Below, piece after piece: positions 31,192 to 40,723 of a stretch of 64,000 nt of DNA. Origin of the DNA: Beijerinckiaceae bacterium (GTDB taxonomy: Bacteria; Pseudomonadota; Alphaproteobacteria; Rhizobiales; Beijerinckiaceae); contig CANGBX010000003.1 of assembly GCA_947452455.1 (NCBI GenBank), positions 328,222-392,221 of the forward strand, written 5' to 3'. The notes below the pieces were generated by a model. The model worked only from the letters and a program-made list of their open reading frames with translations. It did no database searches and had not been told where the DNA came from. Each line of letters begins with the position of its first letter. Positions within the stretch are counted from its first letter, which is position 1. The position numbers and the translations under genes were made by a program.

Positions 31192-32310
31192 ATGAAAGTC
31201 ACTCTCGAAAGAGCAGCGCTTCTCAAATCGCTGGGCCATGTGCACCGCGTCGTCGAACGCCGAAACACAATCCCGATTCTTGCCAACGTGCTTCTGCAAG
31301 CGGCCAACGGCCAGCTCGTCTTGAAGGCGACTGATCTTGATCTCGAAGTGACGGAGACCGTCCCGGCCGATATTGGCCAGGCGGGCGCCACCACACTTCC
31401 TGCGCATGTTCTCTACGATATCGTTCGCAAATTACCTGATGGTGCGCAGGTCTCGCTCGAACTGACGGGTGAAGCCGGTCAGCTTTTGCTGCGCTCGGGC
31501 CGTTCGCGGTTCAATCTGCAATCTCTGCCGGAAAGCGACTTCCCGGATCTCAATGCGGGTGATCTGTCACATCGCTTCGCGCTTGCCGCGGGTGATCTGA
31601 AGAAGCTGATCGAAAAGACGCAATTTGCGATTTCGACCGAAGAAACACGCTATTATCTTAACGGCATTTACGTGCACACGACCGATGTCGATGGCCATGT
31701 GATGCTGCGCGCTGTGGCAACCGATGGTCATCGTCTGGCGCGTGTCGAGATCCCCGCACCTGCAGGTTCTGCCGGCATGCCGGGTATCATCATTCCCCGC
31801 AAAGCTGTGGCTGAAGTGCAAAAGCTCGTCGAAGATGCCAATGCCGAAGTGACGGTTGAGCTCTCGACCACCAAAATCCGCTTCACTTTCGGCGATGTTG
31901 TGCTGACCTCGAAATTGATCGACGGCACATTCCCCGATTATGCGCGCGTCATTCCGGCAAATAATGACAAGCGTCTCGTGATTGATTGCGCACCCTTTGC
32001 GGCGGCTGTTGATCGCGTCTCGACCATTTCTTCCGAGCGTGGCCGTGCGGTTAAACTCGCTTTGACCGATGGTCGTCTGACCCTGTCAGTCACCAATCCG
32101 GATTCGGGTTCAGCGACTGAAGAAATCGAAGTCGATTATGATTCGGGCCCGCTCGAAATCGGCTTCAATGCGCGCTATCTGCTCGACATCACGAGCCAGC
32201 TCGATTCCGACACGGCTTTGTTCAAACTGGCTGATGCGGGTTCGCCCACGCTCATCCAGGACCGTGATGGCGCTGCTGCTCTCTATGTTCTGATGCCGAT
32301 GCGCGTGTGA
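31192..32310 (+). CDS. dnaN: DNA polymerase III beta sliding clamp
   Basis: This 372-residue protein has three clamp domains. MKVTLERAALLKSLGHVHRVVERRNTIPIL is the family start, and the C-terminus LYVLMPMRV carries the conserved VMPMR-type end. The open frame extends upstream to 31036, but MKVTLERAAL is the standard start. It overlaps recF by GTGA. Unusually, dnaA is not upstream; a PBP gene faces away instead. Confidence 0.97.
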   Translation: MKVTLERAALLKSLGHVHRVVERRNTIPILANVLLQAANGQLVLKATDLDLEVTETVPADIGQAGATTLPAHVLYDIVRKLPDGAQVSLELTGEAGQLLLRSGRSRFNLQSLPESDFPDLNAGDLSHRFALAAGDLKKLIEKTQFAISTEETRYYLNGIYVHTTDVDGHVMLRAVATDGHRLARVEIPAPAGSAGMPGIIIPRKAVAEVQKLVEDANAEVTVELSTTKIRFTFGDVVLTSKLIDGTFPDYARVIPANNDKRLVIDCAPFAAAVDRVSTISSERGRAVKLALTDGRLTLSVTNPDSGSATEEIEVDYDSGPLEIGFNARYLLDITSQLDSDTALFKLADAGSPTLIQDRDGAAALYVLMPMRV

Positions 32311-33470
32311 GCCTCTTTTCGGATGCTCCCCTGATCCGTCGCCCGAAAGTGCGGCGGCTTGTTCTGTCAGATTTCCGCTCCTATGCCGCGCTCGATCTTG
32401 CTGTCGAGGGCGATATGATTGCGCTGACGGGCGAGAATGGCGCAGGCAAAACCAATATTCTCGAAGCTCTTTCGTTGCTGACACCGGGTCGTGGTTTGCG
32501 CCGTGCTGATCTGGCCGATTGTGTGCGTGAGGGTGGCGCAGGCGGCTGGGTCGTCTCTGTTGAGCTCGAGGATGATGACCATCGCGTTCAATTGGGAACG
32601 GGGCGGGAAGCTGCAGAAGGCGGCTTGCCGCAATCACGTAAATGCCGCATTGATCGGGCCCCTGTTGGCTCTGCGCGCGCCTTTGCAGATCATGTGCGCG
32701 TGGTCTGGCTGACGCCATCCATGGATGGATTGTTTACGGGACCAGCTGGCGATCGTCGGCGGTTTCTGGATCGCTTGGTTCTCGCGGTTGATCCCGAACA
32801 TGGTGCACGCGTCTCGGCGCTTGAAAAAGCCCTGCGCAATCGCAACCGCCTGCTCGAAGATCATTTCTCCGAAACAGTTTGGCTGGATGCGGCCGAGCAT
32901 GAAATCGCAGAAATTGCAGTGGCCGTGGCGGCTGCGCGCAGCGAAACCGTGTCGCGTCTGGCGGGCCTCATTCAAGAAGGTCGATCCAAAGAAACGCCTT
33001 TCCCATGGGCAGATCTGGCACTTGCGGGCGAGTTGGAAGCTATGATTCCCGATTATCCCGCGCTGGAAGTGGAAGACCGCTATCGCGAAATCTTGCGCAA
33101 TAATCGTGCGCGTGATGCTGCTGCGGGGCGTACGCTGGTTGGTCCGCAGGCGGCAGATCTTATTGTTAAACACGGACCCAAAAACGCCGATGCGGCGCGC
33201 TCATCGACAGGTGAGCAAAAAGCTTTGCTTGTTGGTCTGGTGTTGGCGCACGCCCGTCTTGTGGCGTCCATGACAGGCATTGTGCCGCTGGTTTTGCTCG
33301 ATGAAATTGCCGCGCATTTCGACCCGTTACGACGCACAGCGCTTTACGACAATCTGGCCGAACTGGGTGCGCAAGTCTGGATGACGGGCGCCGATGCGAG
33401 TGCTTTTGCTGAATTGGCAGAGCGTGCAACCCTGATCCATGTGACGCCGGGCCATGCTATTGCGCATTGA
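32307..33470 (+). CDS. recF: DNA replication/repair ATPase RecF
   Basis: This 387-residue SMC-like ATPase loads RecA at gaps. It has the Walker A GENGAGKTNILEALSLL near residue 41, the signature STGEQKALLVGLVLAHA and Walker B VLLDEIAAHFD. The GTG start overlaps the dnaN stop, indicating translational coupling. Confidence 0.95.
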   Translation: MSLFSDAPLIRRPKVRRLVLSDFRSYAALDLAVEGDMIALTGENGAGKTNILEALSLLTPGRGLRRADLADCVREGGAGGWVVSVELEDDDHRVQLGTGREAAEGGLPQSRKCRIDRAPVGSARAFADHVRVVWLTPSMDGLFTGPAGDRRRFLDRLVLAVDPEHGARVSALEKALRNRNRLLEDHFSETVWLDAAEHEIAEIAVAVAAARSETVSRLAGLIQEGRSKETPFPWADLALAGELEAMIPDYPALEVEDRYREILRNNRARDAAAGRTLVGPQAADLIVKHGPKNADAARSSTGEQKALLVGLVLAHARLVASMTGIVPLVLLDEIAAHFDPLRRTALYDNLAELGAQVWMTGADASAFAELAERATLIHVTPGHAIAH

Positions 33471-33485
33471 TTTTCAGGGTTTTCT

Positions 33486-35226
33486 TTGATGCAAGATGTG
33501 TTGCTGGCCGCACGGCGCCAATTGAAATCTGTTTTTGGCTATGATGATTTTCGGCCCGGCCAAGCCGAGGTCATCACGGCTGTGCTGGAAGGCAAGCCCG
33601 TTCTGGCTGTCATGCCAACGGGCAGCGGCAAGAGCATGTGTTACCAACTCCCAGCACTTGTCGATGGCGGATTGACGCTGGTTGTCTCGCCTTTGATTGC
33701 TTTGATGCGCGACCAAGTTCAGCAATTGCGTGCTTTGGGCGTGGAGGCGGGTTCGCTCAATTCTTCCAATGATGATGAGGAATCAGATCGCGTCTGGCAG
33801 GCCTTGGATGATCAGCGCTTGCGGCTTTTGTTTCTCTCGCCCGAACGCCTCGCCATGGATGGCTTGCGGCAAAGATTGGCGCGTGCGGGCGTCAAGCGCA
33901 TTGCCATTGATGAAGCCCATTGCGTTTCCGAATGGGGTCATGATTTCCGTCCCGAATACAGGCAGATCCGGCAAGCCGTTGAGGCTATCGGCTCGGTGCA
34001 GGTGATCGGGTTTACCGCGACAGCCGATCGCAACACGCGCAATGACATTGTCGAGCGCCTGTTTGATGCGCCGCCCAGCGTCTTTCTTGAATGGGCGAAG
34101 GGGACAGGGCGGCATCATCTATTGCGCATCGCGTGATCGCACGGAGCGCATGGCCGATTGGCTGAATGAAAACGGCTATGAAGCGGTCGCCTATCATGCG
34201 GGCATGGATCGTGATCTGCGGGCGCGCAATCAGGATCGCTTCTTGCAGGAAGACGGCGTGATTGTTGCCGCCACGGTTGCCTTTGGCATGGGGATCAACA
34301 AGCCCGACGTGCGCTTTGTGGTTCACGCCGATATGCCGGCCAGCGTGGAATCCTATTATCAGGAGATTGGTCGCGCGGGCCGCGATGGTCTGCAATCCTG
34401 GACCCTTACCCTTTATGGCGTGGAAGATATGGCCCTGCGGCGCAGGCAGATCGATGAAAAGTCGATTGATGATGAGCGCCGCCGGATTGAGCACACGCGC
34501 TTCAGTCGCCTGACCATGCTCTGCGAATCTGCGACATGCCGCCGTCAGGCTTTGCTGGCATGCTTTGACGAGCCATCCACCCCTTGCGGACAATGCGATA
34601 TCTGCCGTGGTGAAGTCGCGCTTTATGACGGCACGGTGGATGCGCAAAAGGCTTTGTCGGCGGTCTATCGCACGGGCCAGCGTTTTGGAGCGGCCTATGT
34701 GTCCGATGTGCTGATGGGCGTGGCGAGCGAGGCCATTGCGCGCAACGGGCATGACCAGATCAAAACCTTCGGTGTGGGCTCTGACAAAACCAAAGCGGCC
34801 TGGGCCGCCATTTTGCGTCAATTATTCGCGGCCGATGCTTTGGCGAGCGCCAGTGATGAATATGGCGGTTTCCGCCTGACCCCACGGGGAGAAGCCATTT
34901 TGTTGGGGCGCGAAACCATTGCCTTGCGCAAGGACGCCGCCCGTCCGCCAAAGCCCGCGCGCACCAAGGGTGCTCAAGCTGCAGCTGTCGAGGGGCTTGA
35001 TGCTGATGATGCCGCTATGTTTGCCGCTTTACGGGCCGCGCGCCTTGCGATTGCGCGTGAAGAAGGTGTCACCGCCTATGTGGTTTTTGCAGATCGGACG
35101 CTTTTGGAACTGGCCCGCCAGCGCCCCATGAGCTTGCACGAAATGGCTGCCATCCACGGGATTGGCGCCGCCAAACTCGAGCGCTACGGGGAGGCGTTTT
35201 TGGCGGTCCTCCTCAACACGGACTGA
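33486..35226 (+). pseudogene. recQ: ATP-dependent DNA helicase RecQ, interrupted by an internal frame-shifting deletion
   Basis: Two frames together give an almost full RecQ. Frame one (33486-34136) carries motif I PTGSGKSMCYQLPAL and motif II DEAHCVSEWGHDFRPEY, then goes out of frame. Frame two resumes at about 34105 with GIIYCASRDRTERMADWL, then AFGMGINKPDVRFVVHADMP, the zinc cysteines (CRRQALLACF, CGQCDIC) and an HRDC domain to 35226. Compared with my memory of E. coli RecQ, about 26 residues including the SFDRPN motif are missing between VFL and GIIYC. Frame arithmetic gives a deletion of 3n+2 bases near 34081-34100. The helicase core is therefore broken unless the lesion is an assembly error. 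Confidence 0.88.
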
Positions 35227-35388
35227 CCCGTGTCTCAGCGGGGAAAACCCAATAATTTCGGCCACTTTTTCGTGCCTTTCGGCCCCGATATGGGCTAAAT
35301 TCTGGCTTACGAATCGCTTGTCTCAAAAGGGCATCCGGAAGCAGAGTTTTCGCGCGTTTTCCGGATCGCCCATTGCCCCAAAAATTGA

Positions 35389-37848
<2,460 letters not shown>

Positions 37849-37860
37849 TGCGATCAGGGC

Positions 37861-37886
37861 GCAGCGGATCGTTCTAAATCCGCTGC
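37861..37886 (+). terminator. Hairpin after gyrB
   Basis: A perfect 9-bp stem GCAGCGGAT (37861-37869) with ATCCGCTGC (37878-37886), 13 nt past the gyrB stop. There is no T-run on either strand, so termination strength is uncertain. Confidence 0.5.
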
Positions 37887-37920
37887 CCCCGCACCAAAAA
37901 GCGCGCTCTCAGCAATTGGT

Positions 37921-38124
37921 CTAGTCGAATTTTTTAGGCGGCAGCAGTCGGTTGAGTGTGTCGCCACGGGCTGTCTTGCTGACAGAAAAGCGCGCGAAAG
38001 CGGATTGATACCAATCCTCGCCCTTGAAATCGTGCGAGCGGGGCTTTGCCTGATCTTTGCTTTTCTGGAGAGTTGGGGCGAGCCGTTCTCTAGGTGACGG
38101 CGCGTTTTTATTATCGTTTGCCAT
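37921..38124 (-). CDS. Small hydrophilic hypothetical protein
   Basis: A 67-residue, basic, Lys/Arg/Pro-rich frame starting MANDNKNAPSPRERLAP and containing DWYQSAFARFSVSKTARGDTL. No membrane segment or known domain is visible. The composition is plausible for a real soluble protein, and it lies downstream of the lipoprotein gene on the same strand. The ribosome-binding site is weak, so it remains tentative. Confidence 0.5.
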   Translation of the reverse strand: MANDNKNAPSPRERLAPTLQKSKDQAKPRSHDFKGEDWYQSAFARFSVSKTARGDTLNRLLPPKKFD

Positions 38125-38185
38125 GGACTCGTGAAAACCTGACGCAGGACATAAAGAGTTAACAAGGTGTTATTATCGCCAAGAT

Positions 38186-38767
38186 TCAATTTTGTAAAAT
38201 AGAAGATTGTGCCGTTGAGCTCCCGCGCGGCGGAGAAATCTTTTCTTTTTGTGGTGTCTTGATCGATTTTTGTGTCTTGAGCCTTAATTCCTGCGGCGGC
38301 GCGATCTCTGTCTCGAGATCTTCAGCAGATATGACGCGATTTGATTTCGCGCCAAATTGCACCAGCACGCGCGTGCCCTTTTGCAAAACGGGTTCATTCC
38401 CGCGCTGAATTTGGGCGATGATCATGGTCTTGCCGTCACCAAAGGCGATCACATATTCAATCGCATTGTCGGTCTCGATGAGGTCATGGGCCAGTTCCCC
38501 CGCCACGCCGCCAAGAACAAGCCCGCCCAGCATCGCGCCATTGGTTTGCCCGATGACGGCGCCCGCTGCGCCGCCGAGAAATGCACCTCCCCCAACAGCT
38601 TGTGTGGAATCACTGCGCACGCTCACAGGCCGGTGGCTCAGCACGGTGCCATAGCGCGTTTGGAACGCCTGACCAGCATCCTCGAGTGGAATATCAGTGG
38701 TGCTTTTATTGGCGCAGCCAGCCAGAACGAGGCTCGCCCAAAGAGCCAGATGTGAAAAAAATTTCAT
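38186..38767 (-). CDS. Glycine-zipper lipoprotein (SlyB/Pcp-like)
   Basis: This 193-residue protein has a lipoprotein signal peptide with lipobox LVLAGC. The central glycine zipper AVGGGAFLGGAAGAVIGQTNGAMLGGLVLGG spans roughly residues 55-85. It is followed by a beta-rich segment (VIAFGDGKTMIIAQIQRGNEPVLQKGTRVLVQFG) as in outer-membrane lipoproteins of the SlyB/PCP group, and a charged tail. Start 38767 is set by the signal peptide. It lies 33 nt downstream of tRNA-Arg and may be read through from the tRNA promoter. Confidence 0.8.
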   Translation of the reverse strand: MKFFSHLALWASLVLAGCANKSTTDIPLEDAGQAFQTRYGTVLSHRPVSVRSDSTQAVGGGAFLGGAAGAVIGQTNGAMLGGLVLGGVAGELAHDLIETDNAIEYVIAFGDGKTMIIAQIQRGNEPVLQKGTRVLVQFGAKSNRVISAEDLETEIAPPQELRLKTQKSIKTPQKEKISPPRGSSTAQSSILQN

Positions 38768-38799
38768 CAAAGCTGAACTCAAAACAACAAACAAAGGTA

Positions 38800-38876
38800 T
38801 GGCGCACCCGGCACGATTCGAACGTGCGACCTTTGCCTTCGGAGGGCAACGCTCTATCCAGCTGAGCTACGGGTGC
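38800..38876 (-). tRNA. tRNA-Arg (anticodon CCG)
   Basis: The 77-nt gene folds as a complete cloverleaf. The acceptor stem GCACCCG pairs with CGGGTGC, the discriminator is G and CCA is encoded. The anticodon loop CTCCGAA gives CCG, reading CGG. The T-loop TTCGAAT is normal. Confidence 0.96.
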
Positions 38877-38882
38877 AAAAAT

Positions 38883-38908
38883 AAAGGCGGGCCGAAGCCC
38901 ACCTTTTT
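38883..38908 (-). terminator. Terminator upstream of tRNA-Arg
   Basis: AAAGGCGGGC (38883-38892) pairs with GCCCACCTTT (38897-38906) with one mismatch. It ends transcription of the minus-strand gene at 38951 before the tRNA. A T-rich stretch lies on both sides. Confidence 0.65.
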
Positions 38909-38950
38909 CTAGCCGATCAGGCCAAGGCCTGCAAATGGGTCTCGAAAGGA

Positions 38951-39247
38951 TCACTCCCCGGGGGTCACAACCCGGCGGCGTGTCGTGCGGCGTTCAACAA
39001 TCACAGCCCGGCCCGATGGGCTAGGCGTGGCGGGTGCGACGCGCTGGATTGTTGTCGCCCGGCGTTGTGCGCGTTGTGCGACCGCACGGACCTCGTCTTC
39101 GCTGACGCCCATGAGCTGAGCTGCAACGGCAATCTGGTTGTCCAGACCCTCCGCGAAACATTCGGCGGCTTCCAGAGCTTCTTCAATCGTCGGGGGGTCA
39201 TGGCGCACACGGCGCCCGCCATATTTTGTATTCCACGCAGCGGTCAT
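38951..39247 (-). CDS. Hypothetical protein conserved in Hyphomicrobiales
   Basis: A 98-residue protein starting MTAAWNTKYGGRRVRHDPPTIEEALEAAECFAEGL, with a helical middle (NQIAVAAQLMGVSEDEVRAVAQRAQRR) and an Arg-rich end RRTTRRRVVTPGE. I recall similar orphan proteins in Bradyrhizobium and relatives but know no function. A GGTGAG site precedes the ATG at 39247. The frame stays open upstream to 39544, but that part overlaps the HU-like gene and looks non-coding. Confidence 0.65.
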   Translation of the reverse strand: MTAAWNTKYGGRRVRHDPPTIEEALEAAECFAEGLDNQIAVAAQLMGVSEDEVRAVAQRAQRRATTIQRVAPATPSPSGRAVIVERRTTRRRVVTPGE

Positions 39248-39440
39248 TCGCTCACCGGTCTGATTCAAGAATTTGGCTGTCTTGTAGACGATGCCGTGCG
39301 GATATCCAAACAGAATGCCACGGTTTTTCCATTGAGCCAGCGCAAAGTCGCAGACTGGCTGCATGGCAGGTCTGTAAAAGACGCGTGGCCCGCTCAAAGG
39401 CTTGCGCGTTTGCTCCCGGTTGTTTCGGGCAGTCTGTTTT

Positions 39441-39794
39441 TTAGGCGGCTGACGAAATTTTCTTGCGCCCGCCAGACGCCCCGCCATTGAGGCTCGCAAC
39501 AAGGCCAGGTGCTGGTTTGAAGACGATGGCCATGCGCGGCTCAATCATCACATCTGTGCCGAGCTTCACGTTCCGGCCCTTTCGGGCAGCGCGTTTGAGC
39601 ACAAGGAATTTGCCAAAGCCAGACAGCATCACGGGCTCGCCACGCAAAAGCGTGTCGGTGATCAGGTCGAGAAATAGCTCCACAAATCCACTGGCATCGG
39701 ATCGTGGCAGGCCGGTGGCCTTGCAAACAGCATCAGCGAGGTGGGCGCGGGTGAGGTTGATTGGTTCTTTATCCGTCATGGTCTGTTCGTTCAC
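39441..39794 (-). CDS. Divergent HU/IHF-family DNA-binding protein
   Basis: This 117-residue protein has the HU/IHF fold: two N-terminal helices (LADAVCKATGLPRSDASGFVELFLDLI), then VMLSGFGKFLVLKRAARKGRN and a C-terminal IVFKPAPGLVASLNG. In place of the canonical GRNPxTG arm it reads GRNVKLGTDVMIEPR, so the DNA-intercalating proline is missing. A lysine-rich tail follows. GTG 39794 overlaps the response-regulator stop; an ATG at 39779 is the alternative. It is probably co-translated with the regulator upstream. Confidence 0.85.
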   Translation of the reverse strand: MNEQTMTDKEPINLTRAHLADAVCKATGLPRSDASGFVELFLDLITDTLLRGEPVMLSGFGKFLVLKRAARKGRNVKLGTDVMIEPRMAIVFKPAPGLVASLNGGASGGRKKISSAA

Positions 39795-40549
39795 GTCGTG
39801 CTGACGAGATCCCGACTTTCATGTGTGAGAGAAGATGTGCTTCCTTGGCGCAGCATTGTCCGCTCTTCGCCAATCAGCATGTAACCTTCAGAGCGCACGC
39901 TTCGGATGTGGCGCTCTGATCCGATGTCTTCGAGTTTGCGACGCAATTTGCTGATCATCACATCGATGGAGCGGCTCAACGATTCCTGTCCTTGCCCCAT
40001 CACGGCTCGCGCAATTTCATGGCGGTCGACAACACGCGCTTCGTTTTGAATCAACAGATACAGCAAGCGGAATTCACTGCCCGTCAGCGTGATCTGTGTC
40101 TTGCGACCATTGCGCAAACTGCGATTGGTGATGTCGAGGACAGCTGCACCGCAGGCCATTTCAACCTGCGTGGGAAGTGTTGTGTTTCGCTTTGGCTTGT
40201 AAAACCGCGCGACACGCAAACCGAGCTCACGCATATCCAGTGGCTTTGGAATGACGTCCAACGCACCGCGCTGGAAAAAATCGATGCGGTCTGCAGCATT
40301 CATCTGGTCTGTGACGACAATTGTGTCGATCCCCAGACTGTCGAGCTCACTGAGAAAGCTCAAAACATCTTCTGATTGTGCGTCAGGATCTAAAATCAGC
40401 AAGGTCGGAGACATGCGCTGAAAGCGACGGCGCGCATCAGTGATCGAATTTGCCGTATCAACCCGCGCCCCCAAAGGGACAAGGCAGGCAATGATCGCCT
40501 GTCTTAGGTCACGGTCGTCTTCGACCAGAAGGACGGAAATATCCTTCAA
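39791..40549 (-). CDS. OmpR/PhoB-type response regulator, orphan
   Basis: This 252-residue protein has a receiver domain (VLLVEDDRDLRQAI, phospho-acceptor Asp54 in LLILDPD, conserved Lys in IPKPLD) and a winged-helix output domain (TLTGSEFRLLYLLIQNEARVVDRHEIARAVMG; SKLRRKLEDIGSERHIRSVRSEGYML). The start is TTG 40549, six to seven nt after AGGAG. The open frame extends to 40672 without a suitable site. No histidine kinase is adjacent. It is coupled to the HU-like gene, so a joint regulatory role is possible. Confidence 0.85.
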   Translation of the reverse strand: MKDISVLLVEDDRDLRQAIIACLVPLGARVDTANSITDARRRFQRMSPTLLILDPDAQSEDVLSFLSELDSLGIDTIVVTDQMNAADRIDFFQRGALDVIPKPLDMRELGLRVARFYKPKRNTTLPTQVEMACGAAVLDITNRSLRNGRKTQITLTGSEFRLLYLLIQNEARVVDRHEIARAVMGQGQESLSRSIDVMISKLRRKLEDIGSERHIRSVRSEGYMLIGEERTMLRQGSTSSLTHESRDLVSTT

Positions 40550-40723
40550 TGGGCTCTCCTGCTCAGCGCCGATGATCGGCAAGTAAGCTGAAGGTTTGTC
40601 TAACGCAAAACTATGGAATTGTTGAGTAATTTCTACATACTTAAGGGAAGATGTCGCCCAAAGTGAGCTCAATACTGGCCCGGGATGAGCTGGCCCCCAA
40701 AAAAGGTGAGCTGAGCATTGTCT

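Noticed and set aside
34042..34136. Programmed frameshifting in recQ
   Set aside because: About 26 conserved residues are missing as well as the frame, so shifting alone would not restore a RecQ core, and no slippery heptamer with a following structure was evident.
38951..39544. 197-residue version of the 98-residue hypothetical protein
   Set aside because: The extra N-terminal part overlaps the HU-like coding region and lacks a ribosome-binding site; the ATG at 39247 has one.
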